Positions 53,969-62,370 of a stretch of 64,000 bases of DNA are shown here, piece after piece. The notes under the pieces were generated by a model, which had not been told where the DNA came from, did not search any database, and was given only the letters and a program-made list of their open reading frames with translations. Made by a program: the position numbers and the translations under genes. Within the stretch, counting starts at the first letter, position 1; each line of letters begins with the position of its first letter. The stretch spans positions 1 to 64,000 of the forward strand of contig NZ_CBTJ020000032.1 in NCBI RefSeq assembly GCF_001051235.1, given 5' to 3'. The stretch comes from Candidatus Competibacter denitrificans Run_A_D11. Its GTDB lineage: Bacteria > Pseudomonadota > Gammaproteobacteria > Competibacterales > Competibacteraceae.

Positions 53969-55090
53969 CTACGGTAAATGCGGTCGCTCCAGATACTGAT
54001 GGGACTGCATTTCCTGCAAGCGGCTGACGGTACGCTGAAATTCGAATTTTAGCTTCTCGCCCTGATACAACTCCAGGATCGGCGCGGCGGCGGAGAGAAC
54101 CAGCTTGACGCCACGGTCATAAAATTCGTCCACCAAATTCACGAAACGCCGGGCCTGGTTCTCCATCTGCCAATCAAGCACCGGCACATTGGAAATGAGG
54201 ACGGTGTGAAAGCAGCGAGCAATTTCAATGTAATCTGCCGTTCCGCGCGGCCCATCGCAAATCGCCCGAAAACTGAACCAGATGATCCCGTCAGCCTCGC
54301 GTAAGGTCGGAATGAAACGGCCTTCAATTTCCAGATCCCCTCCGCGATGGCCGGGTTCGGGTGCAATATGATCGAAAACCTCGTTTAAGATCTGTTCGGC
54401 TCGCTCGTCCAGGGGATAGTGATAAATTTCGGCTTTTTCCAGATAACGCAGCCGATAATCAACACCGCCGTCCACATTCAGTACATCGAGATGCTGTTTG
54501 AGCAATGCGATGGCCGGAAGAAAACGGGCGCGCTGCAAGCCATCTTTGTAAAGACCATCCGGCTCAATATTCGAGGTTGTAATTAAGGTGACGCCATTGG
54601 CGAAAAGTTCTCTGAGTAACCCGTCTAACAGCATGGCATCGGTAATATCGGCAACGAAGAATTCGTCCAAGCAGATCACCCGGGCTATCTCCGCGAAGCG
54701 ACGCGCGACAATCCGCAACGGATCTGGCTGATTTTTCAAGCTCTTCAATTCAGCGTGTATGGCTCGCATAAAACTGTGGAAGTGAATGCGCTGCTTGCGC
54801 TCCAAGGGCAAGGCATCGACAAAGGTATCCACCAAATAGGTTTTACCTCGACCGACACCGCCCCATAGATACAGCCCGCGAACCGCTGGCGCACTCTCTG
54901 TCACACCGGTATTTTCGCGGCGAGTCAACCGCCCAAACAAGCCGGTTTTCTGTGGAGTCGGCACTGCTTTTGAGGGTGTGGCCATCAGTTGATCGTAAAT
55001 TCTTTGCAGATACTGAATCGCCCGCTCCTGGGCGGGGTCATGCTGAAAACCTTCCTGCTGCAAATCCTGGCGATAGCGTTCGTATGGCAT
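53969..55090 (-). CDS. zapE: Cell division protein ZapE (AFG1-like ATPase)
   Basis: 373-residue P-loop ATPase that modulates the Z-ring under stress and low oxygen in E. coli. Walker A is GGVGRGKT, Walker B is VICLDEFFVAD and sensor-1 is LITTSNIEPDGLYKDGLQR. The C-terminal FVNLVDEFYDRGVKLVLSA is characteristic. An insertion near residues 38-65 (Pro/Lys-rich, AVPTPQKTGLFGRLTRRENTG) is a variable loop. The stop codon falls at the edge of an 8-bp inverted repeat (GCGACCGC / GCGGTCGC, 53962-53987) that could mark the mRNA end, without a T-run. Confidence 0.93.
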   Translation of the reverse strand: MPYERYRQDLQQEGFQHDPAQERAIQYLQRIYDQLMATPSKAVPTPQKTGLFGRLTRRENTGVTESAPAVRGLYLWGGVGRGKTYLVDTFVDALPLERKQRIHFHSFMRAIHAELKSLKNQPDPLRIVARRFAEIARVICLDEFFVADITDAMLLDGLLRELFANGVTLITTSNIEPDGLYKDGLQRARFLPAIALLKQHLDVLNVDGGVDYRLRYLEKAEIYHYPLDERAEQILNEVFDHIAPEPGHRGGDLEIEGRFIPTLREADGIIWFSFRAICDGPRGTADYIEIARCFHTVLISNVPVLDWQMENQARRFVNLVDEFYDRGVKLVLSAAAPILELYQGEKLKFEFQRTVSRLQEMQSHQYLERPHLP

Positions 55091-55140
55091 AACTCAGCTC
55101 AAAACATTGTTGTTTTAAATTGTTGTTCTAATCAGTCAAC

Positions 55141-55983
55141 TCAAGCCGGCCACCCGTGCGAGCGACGCTGGGGCAGATAGTGCGGCCAATCGCGGGTAAC
55201 GTCACCAAACACAAAAAAATCCGGGTTAACCAAGACCGGCCGGGCGTTGTAACGCAGCGGACGTAGCTGCATATCGGTCATGTAACCACCCGCTTGCTCA
55301 ACGATCACCTGAGCCGCCGCCGTGTCCCATTCTCCAGTGGGACCAAAGCGCGGGTACAGATCGGCTTTCCCTTCAGCAACCAAGCAAGACTTTAAGGCAC
55401 CACCCATACCAAAATGCCGGTGTGGACCCAGATGGCTGAGATAGTCTTGCAAGCGGCGGGTACGATAGGATTCCAGACTGCTGACCACCCGAACCGGATA
55501 GTGGCAAACCCGCGCCGCTTGAATCTGGCACGGCGGCTGACCGGCAGGCTGTTTATAAGCAGCATCTCCCAAACAGGCGTAATAGCAAATGCCGCTCACC
55601 GGTGGCAATACCACGCCAAGGACCGCTTCATGGCGATGAATCAAGGCAATATTGACCGAAAACTGGTCGTTGCGCTTGATGAATTCGCGGGTGCCATCCA
55701 GAGGGTCCACCAGCCACAGCCACTCCCAGCGGCTGCGTTCGGCGAAGCCGACATCGGGCGCTTCCTCGGACAACACCGGTATATCCGGGGTCAGCTCGGC
55801 AAGGCCGCGCAGAATACACTCGTTGGCGGCGAGATCTGCGGCAGTTACCGGACTTTGATCGGCTTTTTCCGTCACGCTGAACGACCCGGCGTACACTTCC
55901 AAAATACGGCGTCCGGCCTCCCGAGCGATAGCCTGCACCGGCTGGACCAGGGCGAATAAATCGACGTTGGCAACGTCGGGCAT
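55141..55983 (-). CDS. Inositol-monophosphatase-family protein, CysQ paralogue
   Basis: 280-residue paralogue of the CysQ at 23661-24476. Metal-binding VDPLDGTREF and LSEEAPDVG, and the C-terminal GEWDTAAAQVIVEQAGG, are all present, so it should be an active phosphatase on PAP or a related substrate. The frame opens from a TTG at 56097, but alignment with the other copy places the true start at ATG 55983 (MPDVANVDLFALVQPV), preceded by GAGG. It sits between zapE and a HAD nucleotidase. Whether the two copies split substrates (PAP versus inositol phosphates) cannot be told from sequence. Confidence 0.88.
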   Translation of the reverse strand: MPDVANVDLFALVQPVQAIAREAGRRILEVYAGSFSVTEKADQSPVTAADLAANECILRGLAELTPDIPVLSEEAPDVGFAERSRWEWLWLVDPLDGTREFIKRNDQFSVNIALIHRHEAVLGVVLPPVSGICYYACLGDAAYKQPAGQPPCQIQAARVCHYPVRVVSSLESYRTRRLQDYLSHLGPHRHFGMGGALKSCLVAEGKADLYPRFGPTGEWDTAAAQVIVEQAGGYMTDMQLRPLRYNARPVLVNPDFFVFGDVTRDWPHYLPQRRSHGWPA

Positions 55984-56170
55984 GGCACGGACATCCTCGC
56001 GGGTCGGAGTGTTGAGGGCAAACGATGTGCTGGGAACGTCAGCCTCTTGGCGTTTTCGCACAAACCGGTTCAAATGCGTCAAAACTCGCTGCGGCAACCA
56101 TCAAAATTCTGCGTGAACCCGGTCTGTCTGCTTTAATTTTACACGAGTTTGCTCGTGCAAACCGTTTACC

Positions 56171-56851
56171 ATGACGCTAATAAAGATGAACCTACGGCTA
56201 CCATGGCCGCAAATTGCCACCGTCCTGCTCGATATGGACGGGACCTTGCTGGATTTACGATTTGACAACCATTTCTGGCGAGAATTGGTCCCCGACCGCT
56301 ACGCCAAGCTCCACGGTGTGTCCCTGGAGCGTGCCCGGTCCGAGGTCGCGGCCCATACCCAAGCCGTCGAGGGAACTCTCGCCTGGTATTGCCTAGATTA
56401 CTGGACGCGAGAATTGAGGCTGGATATCGTCACGCTCAAGCATGAAATCGCTCATTTGATCGCCGTCCACCCCCATGTGCTGGATTTTCTAAACGCTTTG
56501 CGGGAGGCTGGCAAACGGGTGGTGCTAGTGACCAATGCCCACCCGAAAAGCTTGGCGCTGAAAATGGAAAAGACTCGCTTGGTGGGATATTTTGACCAGA
56601 TAATCTGCGCACATACGCTGGGTCTGGTCAAGGAGCAAGCGGCATTTTGGCCCTGTTTGTGTGCAGCAGAACGGTTCGAACCGGCCAGGACTCTGTTGGT
56701 GGATGATCATCCGGGAATCTTGCGGGCCGCTCAAGCCTACGGGATTGCCTATCTCGTATCCGTCTTGCGGCCAGATTCGACCCAGATTTCCCGCACGCCC
56801 GGTGAATTTCCGGCCATCCACGATTTTTCCGACCTATTGCCCGTTGGTTGA
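56171..56851 (+). CDS. HAD-family GMP/IMP nucleotidase (YrfG-like)
   Basis: 226-residue haloacid dehalogenase-superfamily phosphatase. Motif I is LLDMDGTLLDL, motif II LVTNAHPKS and motif IV LLVDDHPGIL. The central HFWRELVPDRYAKLHG and the LDYWTRELRLDI cap region match the YrfG group, which dephosphorylates GMP and IMP. The ATG at 56171 has no strong Shine-Dalgarno; the ATG at 56186 is an alternative. It reads away from the cysQ paralogue, and a TerD-protease fusion follows 29 nt downstream on the same strand, possibly in the same transcript. Confidence 0.88.
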   Translation: MTLIKMNLRLPWPQIATVLLDMDGTLLDLRFDNHFWRELVPDRYAKLHGVSLERARSEVAAHTQAVEGTLAWYCLDYWTRELRLDIVTLKHEIAHLIAVHPHVLDFLNALREAGKRVVLVTNAHPKSLALKMEKTRLVGYFDQIICAHTLGLVKEQAAFWPCLCAAERFEPARTLLVDDHPGILRAAQAYGIAYLVSVLRPDSTQISRTPGEFPAIHDFSDLLPVG

Positions 56852-56880
56852 GTACGGGCTGAGAGAGGCAAAAAAACGGT

Positions 56881-58092
56881 ATGCGAGAACTGCAAGCCGG
56901 ACAGAATCACCCTATCGAGCCTGATCGGGTCACAGTCGGCGTCAGTGGTGAACCCGAAGAGGCGTTCACCGCTCATTTGCAGGCAGGTCTCCTGCTGCTT
57001 GATCAGCATGGGCAGGTGGGCGGCTCAGGGGATGTGGTGTGCGCCGAGCAACCGCGCTCGTCCGATGGCTCCGCTGTTTTCGCCAAATCCCCCAGCGAAT
57101 TCGAGCTGAACTTGTCGGCCGTACCGGCGACCGTGGTAAAAATGGCGCTGGTCCTGGCGGTTAAACCCGAGCTGCCCCCAGGTGTTACCTTGGGAATCTT
57201 TGCCGCGATTCGCGCCTGGCTAGCGGATGCGGCCGGACAGCCGCTGTCACTGTTTCCACTGCCGTTGCCTTGCCGGGGCGAGCGGGCGCTCATCTTGGCC
57301 GAGTTCTACCGTCACCGCGAACAATGGAAATTTCGGGCGGTGGGCCAAGGCTTTGCGGCAGGATTACCAGCACTCGCCGCCCACTTCGGGATGCGCCTTA
57401 CCGATTTACCCTCCCCGCCCCCGGCGGCCAGTCCGTCGGACGGACGACGCCAAACCGGACCCGGCGATACCTTCACCGGGACTGGTTTCTGCATCCACCC
57501 CGATGGCTATATTCTTACCAACCATCATGTCATTGAAGATGCTCGGCAAATTCTCGCCCGCTCGCCCCGCCACCGCTGCGCCCTGGAATTGGTTTTTGCC
57601 GATCCGACCAATGATCTCGCACTGTTGCGGGCCGATACGCCACCGCCCGGCGTGGCAAAATTTCGTGATGGACCGCCAGCACGCTTGGGTGAAACGGTGG
57701 TCGTGGTCGGCTATCCACTGGGTGGCTTATTAGGCTCCGGCCCGCAGGTCACGACCGGCAACGTCAGCTCGCTGATCGGCCCTGGCGATGATACTCGTTC
57801 TTTGCAGTTCACAGCTCCAATCCAGGCCGGTAATAGCGGAAGTCCCTTGTTGGATAGCGATGGCACCGTAGTAGGCGTCGTCAGCGCCAAACTCAATGCC
57901 ATTCGTATCCACGAAATAACCGGTGATGTGCCGCAAAACATCAATTTCGCCATCAAAGCGATGTTGGCGCGCGGTTTTTTGGAAGCGGCCGGCATTGATT
58001 ACCACCATCGCGCACCCACAACCCTCCGTACAACCACGGATATTGCAGCGGAAGCTTGCGATTTTGTCCTCAAGATAGAATGCCAAGGCTAG
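56881..58092 (+). CDS. TerD-domain and trypsin-like serine protease fusion
   Basis: 403-residue protein with two clear halves. Residues about 14-175 match the TerD fold of the tellurium/stress-response Ter system: LLLLDQHGQVGGSGDVVCAE, FELNLSAVPATVVKMALVLAV, then GERALILAEFYRHREQWKFR followed by AVGQGFAAGLPALAAHFG. After a Pro-rich linker (178-192), residues 195-375 are a DegP-type trypsin domain with catalytic H216 (TNHHVI), D245 (TNDLALL) and S319 (AGNSGSP). No signal peptide or PDZ domain is seen, so this is probably a cytoplasmic, Ca-binding protease. It is just downstream of the HAD nucleotidase. I know TerD fusions occur, but not this pairing in a characterised protein. Confidence 0.85.
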   Translation: MRELQAGQNHPIEPDRVTVGVSGEPEEAFTAHLQAGLLLLDQHGQVGGSGDVVCAEQPRSSDGSAVFAKSPSEFELNLSAVPATVVKMALVLAVKPELPPGVTLGIFAAIRAWLADAAGQPLSLFPLPLPCRGERALILAEFYRHREQWKFRAVGQGFAAGLPALAAHFGMRLTDLPSPPPAASPSDGRRQTGPGDTFTGTGFCIHPDGYILTNHHVIEDARQILARSPRHRCALELVFADPTNDLALLRADTPPPGVAKFRDGPPARLGETVVVVGYPLGGLLGSGPQVTTGNVSSLIGPGDDTRSLQFTAPIQAGNSGSPLLDSDGTVVGVVSAKLNAIRIHEITGDVPQNINFAIKAMLARGFLEAAGIDYHHRAPTTLRTTTDIAAEACDFVLKIECQG

Positions 58093-58128
58093 TTGCATTG
58101 GTTTGGCTATACACTCAGGAGAGATTTG

Positions 58129-58941
58129 GTGAATACCGACCCGAACCTTGTTGATCTCTTCAAGCAATATTTCGAAGTGGTTCTTGCGGATACGCCAGAG
58201 AAATTGCAAGAATGCTATCGAATCCGCTATAAAGTCTATTGCGAAGAAGGATTAATTCCTGGGTTTGACGTAAAGAATTATCCAGAAGGTTTGGAGCAGG
58301 ATGAATACGATGAGCGATCCGCACATTGTTTATTAATGCACAAACCCACCAAGCGCGTGGCCGGAACCGTTAGGATTGTGCTACCGATCCCCTCCGATCA
58401 GGGGGATATAAAATTCCCACTCGAAGCCCATGCCGGCAATTCATTCTATCAAAATAGTAGATTTGAAACACTGCCCCGGCGGCGTATTGGTGAGATCTCA
58501 CGGCTTATTCTGGCCTCTGAATTTCGGGCAAGGCGGGGAGAAAATATACAACCGCACGGAATAGCCAAAGATTTTGAGTCTTCATTAGTAAGGGGTGAAC
58601 GACGGCAAGCTGGTACTGCTCAGGACATCAATGAGCGCCGTAGCCATATTCCGCGACGCACCTTTCCTCATCCAATTCTTGGCTTATTCGTCGCCATCAC
58701 CCGAATGAGTTTACAAAAGGATCTGGCGTATTGGTATGGTGGAATGGAACCGGTTTGTGCACGATTTCTTCGTACCTTTGGCATTCATTTTACTCCCATC
58801 AGCCCACTGGTTGATTATTTTGGCCCTTGCAGGAGCTATATCGGTTATATCTCAGAGATCATGGCCAATCTTTATCAGACGAACCGGCAGGTATGGGACT
58901 TATTGACTGATCGAGGTATGTTGCTCCCGGCTCCGAATTAA
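58129..58941 (+). CDS. PEP-CTERM/exosortase-associated acyltransferase family protein
   Basis: 270-residue GNAT-like N-acyltransferase matching the family named after its frequent co-occurrence with exosortase and PEP-CTERM genes. Diagnostic segments are RIRYKVYCEEGLIP, DEYDERSAHCLLM, VAGTVRIVLP, KFPLEAHAGNSF and GEISRLILASEFRARRGE. The frame is open from a TTG at 58093, but AGGAG precedes the GTG at 58129 with normal spacing. No exosortase, PEP-CTERM protein or other N-acyl amino acid machinery is seen in the window, so here it is an orphan next to a PstS-like protein and a porin. An N-acyl amino acid product is a family-based guess. Confidence 0.85.
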   Translation: MNTDPNLVDLFKQYFEVVLADTPEKLQECYRIRYKVYCEEGLIPGFDVKNYPEGLEQDEYDERSAHCLLMHKPTKRVAGTVRIVLPIPSDQGDIKFPLEAHAGNSFYQNSRFETLPRRRIGEISRLILASEFRARRGENIQPHGIAKDFESSLVRGERRQAGTAQDINERRSHIPRRTFPHPILGLFVAITRMSLQKDLAYWYGGMEPVCARFLRTFGIHFTPISPLVDYFGPCRSYIGYISEIMANLYQTNRQVWDLLTDRGMLLPAPN

Positions 58942-58994
58942 TCGACTCATTTATTTCAGAAGTTTACTGAACTTAGCCTCTTCAATTAGGAGGA

Positions 58995-59429
58995 ATGATT
59001 AAGATTTACTTACGCTGCCTGCTTGGCACCCTTTGGCTGTGTGTGGTCAGCCCGGGATTCGCGGAAGATACCCCTGTGGTTGTCGTTAATTCGATAACTT
59101 ATCCTAATGCTTTCCTATCACAAAACGCCATCACGGCAATCTTCGGTATGCGCTTACGAAAATGGGAGGATGGCTCTCCCATCAAAGTATTCGTAATGCC
59201 TGATGGCAACCCGATACATATTGCATTTTCAAAATACGTTCTCCGAGTTTTTCCCTATCAATTACGCTCAGCCTGGAACCGCTTGGTTTTTTCCGGTACT
59301 GGCGAAGAACCTATGATCGTAGAATCCGAGGAGAAAATGCGTGAAGCGATCAGTTCTACGCCTGGGGCTATCGGTTATTTAAGCAGGTCGATGCTGAATG
59401 AATCCGTTAAAGCCATCTCTAATGATTAA
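58995..59429 (+). CDS. Small exported PstS-like (PBP-like) protein
   Basis: 144-residue protein with a signal peptide (LLGTLWLCVVSPGFA, cleavage before EDT), then a short phosphate-binding-protein-like fold: VVVNSITYPNAFLSQNAITAIFGMRLRKWEDGSPIKVFVMP and a terminal STPGAIGYLSRSMLN, where GAIGY resembles the region that binds oxyanions in PstS-like proteins. It is about half the length of PstS, as in proteins coupled to porins or sensor kinases. AGGAGG sits only about 1 nt from the ATG at 58995, so initiation may be weak or may use a shifted codon. Its end overlaps the porin gene. Confidence 0.78.
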   Translation: MIKIYLRCLLGTLWLCVVSPGFAEDTPVVVVNSITYPNAFLSQNAITAIFGMRLRKWEDGSPIKVFVMPDGNPIHIAFSKYVLRVFPYQLRSAWNRLVFSGTGEEPMIVESEEKMREAISSTPGAIGYLSRSMLNESVKAISND

Positions 59430-60666
59430 AAAAAATGATATAGTCATTTTTACCCGAATCTTTTTTTCGTCTAACTATTTTAAGCATGGGCTATTTTATC
59501 TGATTGTCTTCTGGAATGTACCCAGTTCGATTCAAGCTATCGAACTGGCTGATACTCTTTCTCTGCACGGCTTTTTAACCCAGGGCTATTTTTTAACATC
59601 TGGTAATCGAATTTTCGGTGAAAGCGATGCTAACGGTAGCCTGGATTTTACAGAAGCTGGCCTGAATGTCTCTTGGAACCCGAACGCCGATCTCCGATTG
59701 GCCGGACAAGTATTATTCCGGCGCGCTGGGACCGGCCATGAGCATGATTTAGAACTCGACTTTGGCTTGCTCGACTATACTGTTTTCTCAACGCCTGATC
59801 ATCTTTTAGGAACTCGTTTCGGACGCTTCAAAAATCCCCTAGGTCTATATAACGATACCCGTGATGTGTTATCTACCCGGCCAACCATTTTATTACCCCA
59901 GTCCATTTATTTGGAACGCACTCGAGACTTGGCTCTATCGGCGGACGGGGGTCTTCTTTATGGAGAACATCGCAGTGAAGCAGGTAATATCCTGCTGGAG
60001 ATTGGCGCCGGAGTTCCACGCGGCAACAACTTGGATACAGAACTTGCTTATTTCGGTGCTGATTATCCAGGAGAAACAGAACCGAAACTTTCCTATATCG
60101 GGCGATTAAGCTATGAAAGAGAGGGTGGAAAATATCGTGCAGCGATTAGTTCTGTATGGTTAGATGTTCGATATCAGCCAAAATTTCCAGCGTCAGATGA
60201 TGACTTGCCCCCTGTAAAAGACATCTTCATCCCTGTTATTTTTTCGATGCAATACAATGGTGATCCTTTCAGCATTACTGCTGAATACGCAACACGCAGA
60301 ATTCAAAGGGCAAGTTTGGGTCATGCACTGGATTTGGATATAACAGGCTACAGCTATTATCTGCAAGCAGTTTATCAATTCGATGAAAATTGGCAGTTTA
60401 TTGCCCGCTATGATGCTTTGTATAACAATAGGGCAGATAAATATGGCAAAGGTTATCAAGCCATAACGAAACGTCCAGCATACACGCAATTTGCCACCGA
60501 TTGGACCTTCGGAGTTCGTTATAGCTTAACCGCATCCTTTCTGATCGCCGCTGAATATCATTATATTAATGGTACGGCTTGGCTGCCCTATCAAGATAAT
60601 CTTGATCCTAATGATGTAGAAAAACACTGGCAAATTTTTTCAATTGCGACAAGTTTTCGCTTTTAA
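59398..60666 (+). CDS. Putative outer-membrane porin-like protein
   Basis: 422-residue beta-rich protein ending in the aromatic terminus ATSFRF expected for outer-membrane barrels. After a signal-like N-terminus (FYLIVFWNVPSSIQA), the chain alternates short polar turns and strands: LSLHGFLTQGYFLTSGNR, GTRFGRFKNPLGLYN, TFGVRYSLTASFLIAAEYH. It probably forms a substrate-specific channel; the substrate may relate to the upstream PstS-like protein (an oxyanion such as phosphate or sulfate), by inference. The ATG at 59398 overlaps the preceding gene by 32 nt; ATG 59422 is an alternative start with an 8-nt overlap. No TonB box is obvious. Confidence 0.78.
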   Translation: MNPLKPSLMIKKNDIVIFTRIFFSSNYFKHGLFYLIVFWNVPSSIQAIELADTLSLHGFLTQGYFLTSGNRIFGESDANGSLDFTEAGLNVSWNPNADLRLAGQVLFRRAGTGHEHDLELDFGLLDYTVFSTPDHLLGTRFGRFKNPLGLYNDTRDVLSTRPTILLPQSIYLERTRDLALSADGGLLYGEHRSEAGNILLEIGAGVPRGNNLDTELAYFGADYPGETEPKLSYIGRLSYEREGGKYRAAISSVWLDVRYQPKFPASDDDLPPVKDIFIPVIFSMQYNGDPFSITAEYATRRIQRASLGHALDLDITGYSYYLQAVYQFDENWQFIARYDALYNNRADKYGKGYQAITKRPAYTQFATDWTFGVRYSLTASFLIAAEYHYINGTAWLPYQDNLDPNDVEKHWQIFSIATSFRF

Positions 60667-60961
60667 TTATTCTCTAAAATCCGTGGAACTAAATGACTCA
60701 ATAACATTGATCAAATGAGCTTATTGATACGAAACCTCATCCTAAGCCTTGGCAATTGATTACCAAAATCAGACTTTAGACGTTACATCAGTTAGCATAT
60801 TGAGCCAATCATGATGATTTCAGTCAGCCCAACAGCAGCAACACGCTTTATACGGCGGTGCGCTTCAATCGCGCGTCGCCTAGCAATTTTTGGTAAGTTG
60901 ATTACCGCTGGCCTGAATTAATTTAATATAAGCACGTTAACGCTCTATCTGGTGAGTTGAA
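60667..60961. other. Spacer with hairpin between porin and FHA-regulator genes
   Basis: 295 nt without a convincing gene. A hairpin at 60854-60880 (10-bp stem with two G-T pairs, 7-nt loop) is followed a few bases later by ATTTTT and may end the porin transcript. The last 60 nt are AT-rich and probably contain the promoter of the regulator gene at 60962. Confidence 0.4.
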
Positions 60962-62350
60962 ATGCTATCCCCTACTCCAGTCGCCGACGGTACTGAAATC
61001 ATCGTCGCAGCGGCACACTTGCCGTTATCAGTCCAGTTCGAGGCCATCGAATTGCGCGTGCTCGCCGGCCCGGATGCAGGTCAGGAAATCAGTCTTGGCC
61101 TGCCCTCTGTTCGTATCGGCACCGCTTCCGATAACGACCTTTTACTGACTGATCGCGCGATCTCGCGCCGACATGCCGAAATTCGCATGACCCCGGACGG
61201 GTTACTATTACGGGATTTAGGTTCTACTAATGGCACATTTATCAACGATGTGCGCATCACAGAAGCCTATATTCCGGAACATGCCGAGTGTCGGCTGGGG
61301 TACACGCGACTGTCCATCCGCCAGCACACCGAGGAGCGCAAAGTCGCTGTACCGCGCCAAGACCATCTGGGCGAATTGGTCGGCGCCAGCGAACGGATGC
61401 GAGAATTGTATGGCCTTATCCGAGCGGTCGCCCCGACGCCGACCACAGTCCATCTGCATGGTGAGTCTGGAGCCGGCAAGGAATCGGTTGCCCGCACTCT
61501 GCACGGGCTTTCCAGCCGACGTGGGCCACTGGTGGTCTTTGACGCTTCCGTGACCGATCCGGAAATGGTGCGTAACGATCTGTTCGGCCACATCAAGGGC
61601 GCATTTACCGGCGCCACCGGTTCTCGGGAAGGCGCTTTTCGTCAAGCTAACAATGGCACACTGTTCATTGACGAGATTGGCGAATTGCCGCTGGATTTAC
61701 AACCGCGCTTGCTACGGGTATTGGAAACCCGAGAGGTGATTCCAATCGGCTCTGATAAACCCTTACGGGTGGATGTTCGGGTCATTACTGCGACCCATCG
61801 CGACTTGGAAAGCATGGTCAAGGATGGGACTTTCCGCGCCGACTTGTTCTATCGGCTCTCTGTCGTTCCCATCGAACTGCCGGCGCTGCGAGAGATCGCG
61901 GAGGATATCCCGCTGATCGCCCACCACCTGTGCGAGCGGCTGCAACTTAACTCCCGGATTTCCGATACCGCAATGGCCGCTTTGCAGAATTATGCCTGGC
62001 CAGGCAATGTGCGCGAATTGCGCAACGTGTTGGAGCGGGCAGCAGTGATGTGTGGCGAGCGGGAAATTCAACCTGATGATTTACGGCTCCCCAAAGAATT
62101 AGCCCCTTCTAAGGGTAACGCTCCTGCCGCTACGCCCTTGGCGATACCGCCCACTATTCCCGTTGCATCCACACCCAAACCGAGTGCCGCTGCCGCCCGC
62201 GCTCAACTGAAGGAAATCGAACGGCGGATGATCGTGGATGCTCTCGAACGCAATCAAAATAATAAGGCTGCTGTCGCGCGAGAGCTTGGAATCCCGTTGT
62301 CAACTCTAAAACGCCGTCTCAAAGAATATCAAATCGGTGAAGAAGATTAA
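60962..62350 (+). CDS. Sigma54-dependent transcriptional regulator with N-terminal FHA domain
   Basis: 462-residue enhancer-binding protein. Residues about 30-118 are a forkhead-associated domain (VRIGTASDNDL, RAISRRHAEI, GSTNGTFIN) that reads phosphothreonine. Residues about 135-360 are an AAA+ domain with Walker A GESGAGKE (167-174), the sigma54-contact GAFTGA (213-218) and Walker B GTLFIDEIGE. After an Ala/Pro linker (385-412), residues about 413-457 are a Fis-type helix-turn-helix. The FHA suggests control by a Ser/Thr kinase, but none is in the window. Its target operon is unknown; the porin block upstream and the DUF4239 gene downstream are the nearest candidates. Confidence 0.92.
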   Translation: MLSPTPVADGTEIIVAAAHLPLSVQFEAIELRVLAGPDAGQEISLGLPSVRIGTASDNDLLLTDRAISRRHAEIRMTPDGLLLRDLGSTNGTFINDVRITEAYIPEHAECRLGYTRLSIRQHTEERKVAVPRQDHLGELVGASERMRELYGLIRAVAPTPTTVHLHGESGAGKESVARTLHGLSSRRGPLVVFDASVTDPEMVRNDLFGHIKGAFTGATGSREGAFRQANNGTLFIDEIGELPLDLQPRLLRVLETREVIPIGSDKPLRVDVRVITATHRDLESMVKDGTFRADLFYRLSVVPIELPALREIAEDIPLIAHHLCERLQLNSRISDTAMAALQNYAWPGNVRELRNVLERAAVMCGEREIQPDDLRLPKELAPSKGNAPAATPLAIPPTIPVASTPKPSAAAARAQLKEIERRMIVDALERNQNNKAAVARELGIPLSTLKRRLKEYQIGEED

Positions 62351-62370
62351 TTTCAGCCCCAAGCCTATTT

